DNA of 64,000 bases from Sinosporangium album (GTDB taxonomy: Bacteria; Actinomycetota; Actinomycetes; Streptosporangiales; Streptosporangiaceae): contig NZ_FNCN01000008.1 in assembly GCF_900100605.1 (NCBI RefSeq), positions 186,001 through 250,000 on the forward strand. Reading direction: 5' to 3'. Numbering within the stretch: position 1 is the stretch's first letter; each line of letters begins with the position of its first letter. Of the stretch, positions 1 through 9,304 are shown in pieces. The notes under the pieces are model-generated. The model searched no databases. It worked only from the letters and a program-made list of their open reading frames with translations, and had not been told where the DNA came from. Position numbers and translations under genes: made by a program.

Positions 1-165
1 GGCGCGGCCGGCGGCCCTCCCGCCGCCGGTCCGCGGCGTGGAGCGACCGGCGCCGGATCCGCCGGCCGCCGCGTCCCCCTCCGCCTCCCCCGCGGCGGGC
101 ACCGCCGTCACCGCCGACAGGGGCAGCAGGGCGTCGTCGTCGGACGGCTGGGCGAAGTCGGTCAC
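1..165 (-). CDS. 5' end of a protein, possibly primosomal protein N' (PriA), cut by the window edge
   Basis: Reading leftward from a GTG at 165-163, the frame is open to the window edge. It gives an Ala/Gly/Pro-rich, low-complexity start (V-T-D-F-A-Q-P-S-D-D-D...), with a weak AGGAC about 8 nt upstream. No catalytic motif is inside the window. The only reason to suggest PriA is position: priA commonly lies downstream of metK in actinomycetes, and the known PriA proteins there have loose N-termini. It could equally be another protein with a disordered N-terminus. Confidence 0.35.
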   Translation of the reverse strand, partial: MTDFAQPSDDDALLPLSAVTAVPAAGEAEGDAAAGGSGAGRSTPRTGGGRAAGRA

Positions 166-973
166 GACCTACGTCCTACCAGAATCGGCGGGGGTCGCCG
201 AACGACCCGCGCGCGTGTGTGCGCACGTCACCCCAGGTCATCTCAAGCCGGACACCCAGAACAGGACGCGTGTCGCGCGAGGCGGGGCCTGTCGGATCGG
301 GGATGTTTGGCCAGTGGGTCGGCGCCATGGAGCGCTCCATGGGAAAACCCAGGCGACGGGGGGACCCCTCCCGGATCGGCGCCTGAGCGCTGCGGATCAC
401 ACTGGCACACCATGCCGCCCACTGGCCACTCGTAGTTTTCCGTCGGAGCATCGCTCCCACATCGGGAATAGTGCCTAACCCTCTACGCAGAGAGCGTCAC
501 CCGGAACGCACGCCGCCCCTCGCGGAATCGCGGGGACCGCCGTCACGGGGTGCCGAGTGCGCCTCGGTCGCCTCGGTCTCCGCCACGGGTGTCGCCTCCA
601 CGGCTCACCGGGGTCGTCCGGGCTCCGGCCGTTACAGCGACCTTCCCCCGCGAGCCGGATATCACGCCGACTTTCCGAGAACCGCGTTCGGCCGAATCGC
701 GAACACGGGAGCACCACCGCCGACAATGCCGGGAGCAAAGGCGGGAACACACGCTCAGGGGCCTCGAAGAGGGCGCCGCACCGGCCGGGGCGCGCGTCTG
801 GCCGATCACGCGCGTCAGTGTAGAAGCGCCGCCGGAGCCACGTACAGGTTTTCCCGGCAAAGGTCGCGCACGGGATTTCCGGACTGCCGCGAGTCGGCGT
901 TCGGGCTGGTCACACATGCATTGTCCCCGTTGCCGCCGTTGTCACTGTTGTCCCCGTTGTCGCCAGCGAGCGC
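166..973. other. about 800 bp without a convincing gene
   Basis: Open frames cross this stretch on both strands, but they are Arg/Pro-rich, lack recognisable domains and have no ribosome binding site. It holds an 18-bp palindrome (325-342) and, at about 916-963, a degenerate run of GTTGTCCCC-like 9-mers just beyond the stop of the LuxR gene. It probably carries the promoter of the leftward gene at the window edge and the 3' region of the LuxR gene. Confidence 0.5.
325..342. repeat. perfect 18-bp palindrome
   Basis: CCATGGAGCGCTCCATGG is self-complementary over all 18 bases, about 160 bp upstream of the leftward gene at the window edge. It could be an operator or a hairpin. Nothing else in the sequence decides between these. 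Confidence 0.5.
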
Positions 974-2578
974 TCACGCCCTGGGCCGCACTCGCCCCAG
1001 CACGCCCCCACCGGCCGGGAACACCCGCGTCGCCTCGCCGGCGCCGTGGTGGCGCTCGGCGACCCACGCGGCGACCTGGGTGCGCGATGCCAGGCTCGCC
1101 TTGGTGAGGATGTTGCGCACGTGCGCGTCCACGGTGCGTTTGGCGATGCCGAGCTCTACGGCGATCTGCCGGTTCGTCATCCCCTCGACGATGAGCTCGG
1201 CCACCTGAAGCTCCCGGGGACTCAGTGGCGGCGCGGCACCGGAGGGGCGCCCGGCGGCTTCAGCGGGCTCGGGCCCCGGAGTCGACGGGCCCGGGGCGGA
1301 CGCCGCCTCGCGCCGGTCGGCACGGTCCACGGCCGGCGGGCCACCGGGCTCGGGGACGGCTCCGCCCGCACCACCGCCCCGCTCGGGCGACGGCGCCTGC
1401 TCGGGGATGCGGATGCGGACGGCGGGGCCGCCACCCGCCCGGCCCCGGGCGAACTCCGCGTGGAGGAACGGCAGGCGGTAGCGCATGCCGTAGTCTCCCG
1501 CCTCGCGCAGCACCACCGACGCGTCGACCAGGGCCGCGAGCACCCCGGCCACACCGCCGTACGCGGAGGCGCCGGGCACGGCCTGCGCGGCGAGCGGCAG
1601 CACGCGTTCGGCCGTCTCCAGGTCGAACGGGCCGTCGAAGACCGACAGCGCCGACCACAGCGCCCGGCCGGCCGGGTCGCAGAGTTCGTGGCTCCACGCG
1701 ATGGCCGCCCGCATGTCACGGTGGCGTGCGAGCCTGCTGCGGCTCGCCCCGAGCACCTCGAAGGGGTCGGCCAGCCGGTCGAGCAGCTCGTGGGCCGACA
1801 GCGACCGCAGGCGCGCGGCGGCGAGCTCGATCGCCAGCGGGATGCCGTCGAGGCGGCGGCAGATGTCGGCGACCGCCGGAAGCGCCTCCGGGGTGGGCGC
1901 GAAGGCCGGGTCGACCGCTGCGGCGCGCTCGGCGAACAGCTGTACGGCGGGCGAGGCCGGCGCCGCGGCGCCGCCCTGCGCTCCGGCATCGTCGGCGGCC
2001 CGCACGTCGCCGCCCGACGCGTCCGGCCCACCGGCCTCCGGGATCGGAAGCGGCGGCACCGCCAGCAGCCGCTCGCCGGGGACGCCGAGCGGACGGCGGG
2101 AGGTCGCCAGCACCCCAATGCGGGGGGCGCGGCGCAGCAGCGCCTCGGCCAGCAGCGCCACGCCCTCGACCACGTGCTCGCAGGTGTCCAGGACGAGGAG
2201 CGCCCGAAGGCCGCGCAGCGCCTCCACGACGCGCGTGAGCTCGGCGGGGGTCCCAGCCCGGACGCGGGAGTCGGCGGCATGGCCGCGCGGGTCGGGGCGG
2301 GCGCCGTCGCGCGGGCCGAGGACCGCGGCGATGAGCGCGGCCGGGCAGGACCCGGCCGGCACGGAGGACAGCTCGATCTGCCAGACGCCGTCGGGGAACC
2401 GCCGGCGGGACAACCGGGCGATCTGCGCCCCCACCCGCGACTTGCCCACACCCGGGGCGCCCGTGACGGTGACCAGCCGTGCCTCGCCGAGCAGCCTGAC
2501 ACCGTCGGCCACCTCGGCCGCCCTGCCGATCAGGGGGGTGATGTCGGCCGCGAGATTGCCCGGGCGCCTTGCCTGCAC
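974..2578 (-). CDS. LuxR-family regulator with N-terminal NTPase domain (AfsR/MalT-like)
   Basis: A 534-aa transcription factor. The Walker A loop GAPGVGKS is at residues 40-47, followed by a Walker-B-like LLVLDTCEH stretch and the ATSRRPLGVPGE motif typical of AfsR/LuxR NTPases. The C-terminal LuxR helix-turn-helix begins at PLSPRELQVAEL and includes GMTNRQIAVELGIAKRTVDAHV. The central TPR-like sensor region is very short compared with the neighbouring 821-aa paralogue. The GTG start follows GGGAGG at 7 nt. It lies in tandem with the similar gene at 2752-5217. The ligand is unknown. Confidence 0.85.
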   Translation of the reverse strand: MQARRPGNLAADITPLIGRAAEVADGVRLLGEARLVTVTGAPGVGKSRVGAQIARLSRRRFPDGVWQIELSSVPAGSCPAALIAAVLGPRDGARPDPRGHAADSRVRAGTPAELTRVVEALRGLRALLVLDTCEHVVEGVALLAEALLRRAPRIGVLATSRRPLGVPGERLLAVPPLPIPEAGGPDASGGDVRAADDAGAQGGAAAPASPAVQLFAERAAAVDPAFAPTPEALPAVADICRRLDGIPLAIELAAARLRSLSAHELLDRLADPFEVLGASRSRLARHRDMRAAIAWSHELCDPAGRALWSALSVFDGPFDLETAERVLPLAAQAVPGASAYGGVAGVLAALVDASVVLREAGDYGMRYRLPFLHAEFARGRAGGGPAVRIRIPEQAPSPERGGGAGGAVPEPGGPPAVDRADRREAASAPGPSTPGPEPAEAAGRPSGAAPPLSPRELQVAELIVEGMTNRQIAVELGIAKRTVDAHVRNILTKASLASRTQVAAWVAERHHGAGEATRVFPAGGGVLGRVRPRA

Positions 2579-2710
2579 CGGCCACCTCCCCCGGGTATCG
2601 ACAGGAGCCGGACATTAGCACGAGCCGCGACACACGCGCCGGGCCTGTGACAACTCCGTATCGGCCAGGGTTTCCTCACCCGTCCCCGCGGCGGCCCGGC
2701 CCCGAGGACA

Positions 2711-2760
2711 GGTCACAGGGCTGGGTCACAGGGCTGGGTCACAGGGCTGGGTCACAGGGC
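2711..2760. repeat. 13-bp minisatellite, four copies, spanning a stop codon
   Basis: The unit GGGTCACAGGGCT is repeated head to tail. The two inner copies are complete and the two outer copies each lack one base. On the minus strand each unit contains TGA. The copy at 2749-2760 supplies the stop codon of the LuxR gene at 2752-5217, so the gene ends inside the repeat and the other copies lie just beyond it. Confidence 0.9.
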
Positions 2761-5217
2761 CCCGCGCCGCCGTTCGTCACCCCGCCGGTTCGCCGCCCAC
2801 GCGGCGACCTGCGCCCGCCCGGAGAAGCCGAGCTTGGCGAGGATGTGCTCGACATGGGTGTCCACGGTACGGCGGGCGACCACGAGCCGCTGCGCGATCT
2901 GGCGGTTGGTCAGCCCGTCGGCGACCAGCTCGGCGACCTCCCGCTCGCGCGGCGAGAGCGGCGCCCACAGCGACGGGCCGGGCGTGAGCGCCGGGGAGTC
3001 CGACGGGCCGAGGGCGTACGCCACGATCTCGTCGGTCGGCAGGGCCCGCCCCGCGGACACCGCGTCGGCGTAGGCGGCGGGCGTGAGCAGCCTGCCGAGC
3101 CGCTCCTCGTGGCGCTGGTGCTCGGCGAGGAAATGCGGGGAGCCGAACAGGAAGCGCCCCACCGACGACCAGCGCTGGTGCGCCGCGCTGAGCAGCCGCG
3201 CGGCCCGCTCGGGCACCTCCTCGTCGGCGGCGATCCACGCCAGCAGCTCCATGCTGAGCGCTGTGCCGACCGCGTCCTGCAGCTCGTGACCGACCCGCAG
3301 CGCCCCCCGCGCGTGCTGTACGGCCGCCGCCGCGTCGCCCTTGGCCCGGGCCACCAGCGCGAGCCCGATGTCGGCCCACGAGCGCGACCACGCCTCGCCC
3401 TGCGCCAGGCACACGGCCCGGCACTCTTCGAGGACCGAGGCCGCCGCGTCGATCCGCCCCGCCCATACGTAGGTGAGGCCGAGCTCCACCATGGCCGTCA
3501 ACCTGACCGTGGGGGGGAGGCTCTCCCCGCCCGGTCCGCGCACCGCCTCCGACAAGCACTTGTCCGCCGTCTCGATGTCGCCCCGGCTGAACGACACCGT
3601 GCCCTGCACCTTGAGCATGTGGACGCGCTCCTCGCGCACGCCGAGCCCGCCGCACTCCGCCAGCGCCGCCTTGGCCGCGGTGAAGTCGCCCTGGCCGGCG
3701 GCGAGGTAGGCGAGCCTCAACAGCGCCCTCGACCTCTCCGCCGGGTTCCCCTCCCCGAAGGCGAGCAGCGTCTCCAAGTGGTGGCGGCCATCCCTGGTCA
3801 TGCCGCAGGCGACCCAGAGGAACCACAGCGCCGACGCCAGCCGCAGCCCGACCGGCGCCTCCCCCGGCCGCGCGGCGCAGAACTCCAGCGCGGCGCGCAG
3901 ATTGGGCCAGTCATCGCGCACCCGGCTCCACTCGGCGACCTGGTCGCCGCCCGGCGGTGTACGGCTCGCCGCCTCCGCCTCCGCCAGGTAGTGGTCGCGG
4001 TGCCGCGTCGCCAGCGACAGCGCCTCGGCGGGGCCGTGCCACTGCGCCTTGCCGTACTCGCGGATGCTGTCGAGCATCCGGTAGTGCGTGCGGTGGCCCT
4101 GCTTGACGCACACGACGATCGACTTCTCCACGAGGCCGTCGAGCGCGGGGAACACCCGGCCCGCCGGCAGGGTCTCGTCGGCGCAGACCGCATTGGCCGC
4201 CACCAGGTCGAACCCTCCGGAAAACACGGAGAGCCTCGCCCACAGCGTGCGTTCCTCGGCCGTGCAGAGGTCGTGGCTCCACGCGATGGCCGCCCACATG
4301 GTCTGGTGGCGCGCGTCGGCGGTCGCGATCGCGCCGGATCCGTTGCCCGGCCGCTCACGGATGAGCTGAAGGATGCGGCTGACCGGCAGGGCACGCGCGC
4401 GGACCGCGGCGAGCTCGATGGCCAGCGGGATGCCGTCGAGGCGGCGGCAGAGTTCGGCGACGGCGGGAGCGTTGTCGCCGGTCAGGGTGAACCCCGGGTC
4501 GACGGCCCGGACACGGTCGAGGAAGAGCCGCACCGAGTCGCATTCGCCGAGAGCGGTCACGGACACGGGAGCGACCGACTCGGGGGCGGCGGGGTCGGCG
4601 GGCGCCGGGGTGACCGGCGCGGAGGTGACCGGCGCGGAGGTGACCGGCGCGGAGGTGACCGGCACGGGAGCAATGGGCGCGGGGGTAACGGGCACGGGGG
4701 CGGGAGTGACGGGCTCGGGAGTAACGGGCACGGCCATCGGATGCACGACGAGGCTGTGCTCGCCGGGCGCCCCCAGCACCTGGCGGCTCGTGGCGAGCAC
4801 GCGCAATCCGGGAGCGGCGGCGAGCAGCGTCTGCGCCATCTGCGAGCAGGCGTCCACGAGGTGTTCGCAGGTGTCGAGCACCAGGAGAAGCTCGCGGTCG
4901 GCGAGATACTCGGCGAGCACCTCCGCAGCCGGTCGCGTCGAACGGTCCGGCACGTCGAGCGCGTGCGCCACCACCTGTTCGAGCCGCCTCTCGTCGGACA
5001 GGCTCGACAGCTCCACCAGGTGCACCCCGCCGGTGAAGGCCCTGCGCAGACTGTGCGCCGCCCGCAGCGCGACGCGCGTCTTGCCCACCCCGGGAATGCC
5101 CGTCACCGTCACCAGCCGCGAATGCTGCAGCATGCGGCGCACGGACGCGACCTCTCCACGCCGACCGATGAAAGGCGTCAGCTCGGCGGGAAGCTCACCC
5201 CGCCGGTTCATGCCCAC
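2752..5217 (-). CDS. LuxR-family regulator with NTPase and TPR-like sensor (MalT/AfsR-like)
   Basis: An 821-aa protein. The Walker A loop GIPGVGKT is near residue 40 and LLLVLDTCEH serves as Walker B. A Pro-Val-Thr-rich linker of V-T-x-A-P repeats at about residues 162-205 is encoded by near-identical 15-bp DNA repeats. A long Ala/Leu-rich TPR-like region follows, then a C-terminal LuxR HTH starting PLSPREREVAEL. GTG at 5217 follows GGAGG at 7 nt; an ATG two codons later is less well placed. It is a paralogue of the adjacent 534-aa protein with the same domain order. The inducer is not predictable. Confidence 0.87.
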   Translation of the reverse strand: MGMNRRGELPAELTPFIGRRGEVASVRRMLQHSRLVTVTGIPGVGKTRVALRAAHSLRRAFTGGVHLVELSSLSDERRLEQVVAHALDVPDRSTRPAAEVLAEYLADRELLLVLDTCEHLVDACSQMAQTLLAAAPGLRVLATSRQVLGAPGEHSLVVHPMAVPVTPEPVTPAPVPVTPAPIAPVPVTSAPVTSAPVTSAPVTPAPADPAAPESVAPVSVTALGECDSVRLFLDRVRAVDPGFTLTGDNAPAVAELCRRLDGIPLAIELAAVRARALPVSRILQLIRERPGNGSGAIATADARHQTMWAAIAWSHDLCTAEERTLWARLSVFSGGFDLVAANAVCADETLPAGRVFPALDGLVEKSIVVCVKQGHRTHYRMLDSIREYGKAQWHGPAEALSLATRHRDHYLAEAEAASRTPPGGDQVAEWSRVRDDWPNLRAALEFCAARPGEAPVGLRLASALWFLWVACGMTRDGRHHLETLLAFGEGNPAERSRALLRLAYLAAGQGDFTAAKAALAECGGLGVREERVHMLKVQGTVSFSRGDIETADKCLSEAVRGPGGESLPPTVRLTAMVELGLTYVWAGRIDAAASVLEECRAVCLAQGEAWSRSWADIGLALVARAKGDAAAAVQHARGALRVGHELQDAVGTALSMELLAWIAADEEVPERAARLLSAAHQRWSSVGRFLFGSPHFLAEHQRHEERLGRLLTPAAYADAVSAGRALPTDEIVAYALGPSDSPALTPGPSLWAPLSPREREVAELVADGLTNRQIAQRLVVARRTVDTHVEHILAKLGFSGRAQVAAWAANRRGDERRRGAL

Positions 5218-5271
5218 GTCTCGACCTCCAGGACCACCGAGGCCACTGCGGGACGGCGGGGGGCGGAAAGA

Positions 5272-5316
5272 GCGAATGCCACGATCCGTGGCAGCTCCAC
5301 GGATCGCGGCATTCGC
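5272..5316. terminator. strong hairpin after metK
   Basis: Arms of 20 nt (5272-5291 and 5297-5316) pair at 19 of 20 positions around a 5-nt loop (cagct). The hairpin lies between the metK stop (5326) and the LuxR gene start (5217). There is no T-run, as is common in actinomycetes. It should end metK transcription and insulate the regulator downstream. Confidence 0.8.
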
Positions 5317-5325
5317 GCCAACGGT

Positions 5326-6519
5326 CTACAGTCCGGCGGCGGTGCGGAGGGCCTCGGCGCGGTCGGTCCTCTCCCAGGAGAAGTTCGGTTCCTCACGGCC
5401 GAAGTGGCCGTACGCGGCGGTCTCCGAGTAGATCGGGCGCAGCAGGTCGAGGTCGCGGATGATCGCGGCCGGGCGCAGGTCGAACGTCTGCAGCACGGCC
5501 TCCTGGATCTTGGCGATCGCGACCTTCTCGGTGCCGAAGGTCTCCACGAACAGACCGACCGGCTGAGCCTTGCCGATCGCGTAGGCCACCTGGACCTCGC
5601 AGCGGTCGGCCAGCTCGGCCGCCACCACGTTCTTGGCGACCCAGCGCATCGCGTAAGCGGCCGACCGGTCGACCTTGGACGGGTCCTTGCCGGAGAAGGC
5701 GCCGCCGCCGTGGCGGGCCATGCCGCCGTAGGTGTCGGCGATGATCTTGCGGCCGGTGAGGCCGGCGTCGCCCATCGGACCACCGATCTCGAAACGGCCC
5801 GTCGGGTTGACCAGCAGCCGGTAGCCCTCGGTGTCGATGTCGAGCTCGGCGAGCACGGGGTCGACCACGTGCTCCTTGATGTCGGGGGTGAGCATCTCCT
5901 TGAGGTCGATCTCGGCCGCGTGCTGCGTCGAGACGACCACGGTGTCGAGGCGGACGGGCGTGTCGCCGTCGTATTCGATCGTCACCTGCGTCTTGCCGTC
6001 GGGGCGGAGGTAGGGCACCGTGCCGCTCTTGCGCACCGCCGACAGGCGGCGGGCGAGGCGCTGGGCGAGCTGGATCGGCAGCGGCATCAGCTCGGGGGTC
6101 TCGCGGCAGGCGTATCCGAACATGAGCCCCTGGTCGCCCGCGCCCTGGCGGTCGAGCTCGTCGCCCGCACCGCCCTCGCGGTGCTCATAGGCGTCGTCGA
6201 CGCCCTGGGCGATGTCCGGCGACTGGGCGCCGATCGAGACCGACACCCCGCAGGAGGCGCCGTCGAAGCCCTTGTGGGAGGCGTCGTAGCCGATCTCAAG
6301 GATCTTCTCGCGAATGACGCCGGGAAGGTCGACGTAGGTTTCCGTCGTCACCTCACCCGCGACGTGGACCTGGCCGGTAGTGATCATCGTCTCGACGGCG
6401 ACCCGGCTCCTCGGGTCGTCCTTGAGCATGGCGTCGAGAATCGCGTCACTGATCTGGTCGGCGATCTTGTCCGGGTGGCCCTCTGTGACCGACTCGGAGG
6501 TGAACAGGCGACGGGACAA
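5326..6519 (-). CDS. metK: S-adenosylmethionine synthase
   Basis: 397 aa, the normal family length. It makes S-adenosylmethionine from ATP and methionine. The signature [16 protein letters not shown] starts at residue 14, GAGDQG is present, and so is the phosphate-binding [19 protein letters not shown]. The start is a TTG with GAGGAG 8 nt upstream; no in-frame ATG fits the conserved N-terminus. No SAM-riboswitch-like structure was recognised upstream (6520-6780). Confidence 0.97.
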   Translation of the reverse strand: MSRRLFTSESVTEGHPDKIADQISDAILDAMLKDDPRSRVAVETMITTGQVHVAGEVTTETYVDLPGVIREKILEIGYDASHKGFDGASCGVSVSIGAQSPDIAQGVDDAYEHREGGAGDELDRQGAGDQGLMFGYACRETPELMPLPIQLAQRLARRLSAVRKSGTVPYLRPDGKTQVTIEYDGDTPVRLDTVVVSTQHAAEIDLKEMLTPDIKEHVVDPVLAELDIDTEGYRLLVNPTGRFEIGGPMGDAGLTGRKIIADTYGGMARHGGGAFSGKDPSKVDRSAAYAMRWVAKNVVAAELADRCEVQVAYAIGKAQPVGLFVETFGTEKVAIAKIQEAVLQTFDLRPAAIIRDLDLLRPIYSETAAYGHFGREEPNFSWERTDRAEALRTAAGL

Positions 6520-6780
6520 CTCAGTGGCTCCTCATGCAGCGGCTGCTGACGTTATCGATGCTCGGAGGCGACGGCACGCCGCGAGCACTCGGGGCGAAGT
6601 CTAGCCCCACCCACCACGACGCGCCTAAACCGTCTTCGATGCGAACCCCCCGGCACACCCCTCCCACCCTCATCGAACCCTCCGGCCCCCATGCCGCTCA
6701 CGCCGCATTTCCCCCCAGGTCAGAGGGGATTTCTCCGCCGGTCGGCGCAAGCCGTACGGCGACACGCCGGGGCCGCGCGC

Positions 6781-7149
6781 TCAGAGGTCGGGCAGGGGGT
6801 CGAGGGGAAGAGTCTCCGGGGCGAACACCTCGGCGTCGGCCGCGGTCACTACGGCGAGGTATTCCTCGTTCACGTTGAAATGCGTGGCCCCGATCCGGAT
6901 CGTCGGCATCGGACCGAACTCCACGGGGCCGAGGCGTGTTCTGCGCGGCAGCGCCTGGTAGATGTCGATCGGCGTGTCCCGGTCGAAGTACCGGGTCGCC
7001 AGGACGAGGATCCGCCGGTCCCCGACCACCACCAGGAAGTACGCCGGCCCCGGCGTCCCCGACAGCGTCGCCGGAAACACATATCGGATCTCCTCATCGG
7101 CTTCCATGAGGCCCCGGCACCGCTCTCTTACGGCTCTGGCCACCGGCAT
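6781..7149 (-). CDS. conserved hypothetical protein, PH-like fold
   Basis: 122 aa from the ATG at 7149, which follows GAGGAGG at about 6 nt; an upstream GTG (7167) has no such signal. The pattern of short beta-rich segments (YFLVVVGDRRILVLATRYF, PTIRIGATHFNVNEEYLAVV) suggests a bacterial PH-like domain (inference). It has no signal peptide and no membrane segment. It lies between metK and the coaBC-rpoZ-gmk genes. The function is unknown. Confidence 0.7.
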   Translation of the reverse strand: MPVARAVRERCRGLMEADEEIRYVFPATLSGTPGPAYFLVVVGDRRILVLATRYFDRDTPIDIYQALPRRTRLGPVEFGPMPTIRIGATHFNVNEEYLAVVTAADAEVFAPETLPLDPLPDL

Positions 7150-7327
7150 GATCGCCCTCCTCGCCACACCGCGATCTCGACGCTAGTGTCCGCGCTCCGG
7201 CCCTCCATCGCAATGCACAAAAACGCTCCAAAACCAGTCCACATTGCCCCACCGCCGCATTCCCAGACCCCCACCCACCAGCCCAAAAACCCTCGCCAAC
7301 AAAGTCGGAACCCCAACCTCACCCCCA

Positions 7328-7578
7328 CCAGACCGGGAGCCACGTCCCCGGATATCAACCAGACCGGGAGCGACCTCCCGGGATGTCGGCCAGACCGGGA
7401 GCGACCTCCCGGGATGTCGGCCAGACCGGGAGTGCGAGGGGGCGCCGGTGTCTGGACCGACGAACGCAGGGAGCGCAGCGACCGGAGAGAGGAGGGAAGC
7501 GACATCAGGAGCCGCCCTCCGTGGGGGCCGACCTCCCAGGCCACCGGCCAGACCGGAAGTGACCTCTCGGATATCGGG
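7328..7578. repeat. 31-bp palindrome-containing repeats between coaBC and the next gene
   Basis: Copies at 7328-7358, 7359-7389 and 7390-7420 are exactly head to tail. A fourth partial copy is at 7421-7434 and a diverged copy at 7548-7578 ends 13 bp from the coaBC stop codon. Each unit starts CCAGACCGGGAG and contains CCGGGAG-CGAC-CTCCCGG, a 7-bp stem. The rest of 7168-7591 has no credible gene. Confidence 0.85.
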
Positions 7579-7591
7579 CCGAGGGGGTGGG

Positions 7592-8824
7592 TCAGGCCAG
7601 GCGGGGGGCCACGAGGTCGAGGACGACGTGGGCCAGGGCGTCCTTGGGGCCGCGGGGGACCTCGACGGCCGGGCCGTCGGCGCTGAGGATGACGGCGGCG
7701 TTGTCGGGCGTGCCGAAGGCGAGGTTCTCGCCGACCTCGTTGACGACGAGCAGGTCGCAGCCCTTGCGTTTGAGCTTGGCCTGGCCGTTGGCCAGGATGT
7801 CGTCGGTCTCGGCGGCGAAGCCGACGATGACGGCGGGCCCGGGGCCGCCGGTGTCGCGGCGGAGGGCGCCGAGCTCGGCGAGGATGTCGGGGTTCTTGGT
7901 GAGGTGGATGGGGTCGGGCTCGTCCGACGTCTTCTTGATCTTGGACCCGCTGCGTTCGGCGGGCCGGAAGTCCGCCACGGCGGCGGCCATCACGATCACG
8001 TCGGCGGTGCCGTACGCGGCGAGCACGGCGTCACGCATGTCGCGCGCCGATTCGACCCGCACCACGGTCGCCCCCGCCGGGTCGTCGAGCGTGACGTTGG
8101 CGCTCACAACCGTGACCTGCGCCCCCCTCGCCACGGCGGCGCGCGCCAGAGCGTAGCCCTGGAGGCCCGACGACCGGTTGCCGAGGAAGCGCACCGGGTC
8201 CAAGGCCTCGCGGGTGCCGCCGGCGGACACCACCACGCGGCGGCCGGCCAGGTCGCGCGGCCTGCCGGAGAGAATGGCACGGCAGACCTCGAAGATCTCC
8301 CGCGGCTCGGGCAGCCGTCCCGGCCCGGTGTCGGCGCCGGTGAGCCGGCCGACGGCCGGGTCGATCACCAGGGAGCCGCGTTCGCGCAGCGTGGCCACGT
8401 TGGCGCGGGTCGCGGGGTGCTCCCACATCTCGGTGTGCATCGCCGGGGCGAACACGACCGGGCAGCGGGCGGTGAGAAGCGTGTTGGTCAGCAGGTCGCC
8501 CGCGAGCCCGCAGGCGGCCTTGGCGAGCACGTCGGCGGTGGCGGGCGCGACGACGACGAGGTCGGCCTCCTGGCCGATGCGCACGTGCGGGACCTCGTGG
8601 ACGTCCTCCCACACCTCGGAGGCGACCGGGTGCCCGGACAGCGCGGCCCACGTGGGCGCCCCGACGAATTTCAGCGCCTCGCGGGTCGGCACGACACGCA
8701 CGTCGTGACCGGACTCGGTGAACAGCCGGAGCAGCTCACACGCCTTGTAGGCGGCGATGCCGGCGCTCACGCCGAGCACCACCCGCGGCTTTCGCGACGC
8801 CGTCTCCCCCGCTGCAGAACCCAC
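7592..8824 (-). CDS. coaBC: bifunctional phosphopantothenoylcysteine decarboxylase / phosphopantothenate-cysteine ligase
   Basis: About 410 aa. It carries out two steps of coenzyme A synthesis: ligation of cysteine to 4'-phosphopantothenate, then FMN-dependent decarboxylation. The N-terminal flavodoxin-like domain shows GVSAGIAAYKACELLR and the PAMHTEMWEHPAT motif. The C-terminal ligase domain shows SAGGTREALDPVRFLGNRSSG and the KIKK segment. I chose the GTG at 8824 because GGAGGGG lies 4 nt upstream; an ATG 7 codons earlier (8845) has no ribosome binding site. Confidence 0.95.
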   Translation of the reverse strand: MGSAAGETASRKPRVVLGVSAGIAAYKACELLRLFTESGHDVRVVPTREALKFVGAPTWAALSGHPVASEVWEDVHEVPHVRIGQEADLVVVAPATADVLAKAACGLAGDLLTNTLLTARCPVVFAPAMHTEMWEHPATRANVATLRERGSLVIDPAVGRLTGADTGPGRLPEPREIFEVCRAILSGRPRDLAGRRVVVSAGGTREALDPVRFLGNRSSGLQGYALARAAVARGAQVTVVSANVTLDDPAGATVVRVESARDMRDAVLAAYGTADVIVMAAAVADFRPAERSGSKIKKTSDEPDPIHLTKNPDILAELGALRRDTGGPGPAVIVGFAAETDDILANGQAKLKRKGCDLLVVNEVGENLAFGTPDNAAVILSADGPAVEVPRGPKDALAHVVLDLVAPRLA

Positions 8825-9036
8825 GAGCCCCTCCGCCTTCCACATCGCCGTACGTGCGTCCCGGCCCCGGCGGACACATCACACCGGAACCGCGAACCCC
8901 ACCCATCGTGCACGAGCCCCCAGTCGGCCGCGCAGGGACCCCGTCGATAGACGGGTACGGCAGAGCCGAACAGGCGGGCACACGGCGGGCGGCACGGACC
9001 AGACCCCGGACGGCGGCGGGGCCGGTGCGGGGTGGA

Positions 9037-9300
9037 TCAGCCCTCGATGGGCTCGGAGGTGAGCAGACTCTCGCTGACCTCGCGCAGCGCGATGGACAGC
9101 GGCTTCTCCTGAGCGTGGGTCTCCACGAGCGGGCCCACGTATTCGAGCAGGCCCTCGCCGAGCTGCGAGTAGTACGCGTTGATCTGGCGCGCCCGCTTGG
9201 CGCCCATGATCACAAGACTGTATTTGCTGTCGACCACGTCGAGAAGCTGGTCGATCGGCGGGTTGGTGATGCCTTCGGCGGTCTGGGTGGTGCCTGCCAC
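9037..9300 (-). CDS. rpoZ: RNA polymerase omega subunit
   Basis: 87 aa, GTG start. It shows the omega motif [20 protein letters not shown] followed by GAKRARQIN, then an actinobacterial C-terminal extension ([25 protein letters not shown]). It helps assemble RNA polymerase. It starts 4 nt after the gmk stop, in the common gmk-rpoZ-coaBC order. Confidence 0.97.
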   Translation of the reverse strand: MAGTTQTAEGITNPPIDQLLDVVDSKYSLVIMGAKRARQINAYYSQLGEGLLEYVGPLVETHAQEKPLSIALREVSESLLTSEPIEG

Positions 9301-9304
9301 GTCG

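Noticed and set aside
471-1208. 245-codon plus-strand frame near the left edge
   Set aside because: Arg/Pro/Ser-rich, no start signal, and its end overlaps the HTH region of the LuxR gene on the other strand.
2569-6549. 1326-codon open frame on the plus strand
   Set aside because: It lies antisense to the LuxR regulator and metK, is Arg/Gly/His-rich and has no domain; it is a GC-driven shadow.
6520-6780. SAM riboswitch upstream of metK
   Set aside because: I looked for a conserved SAM-binding core on the minus strand and saw none.
7328-7434. CRISPR array
   Set aside because: The 31-bp units are head to tail with no spacers between them and no cas gene is present.
7128-7544. 138-codon minus-strand frame over the 31-bp repeats
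   Set aside because: It is built from repeat sequence, overlaps the start of the PH-like gene and has no ribosome binding site or domain.
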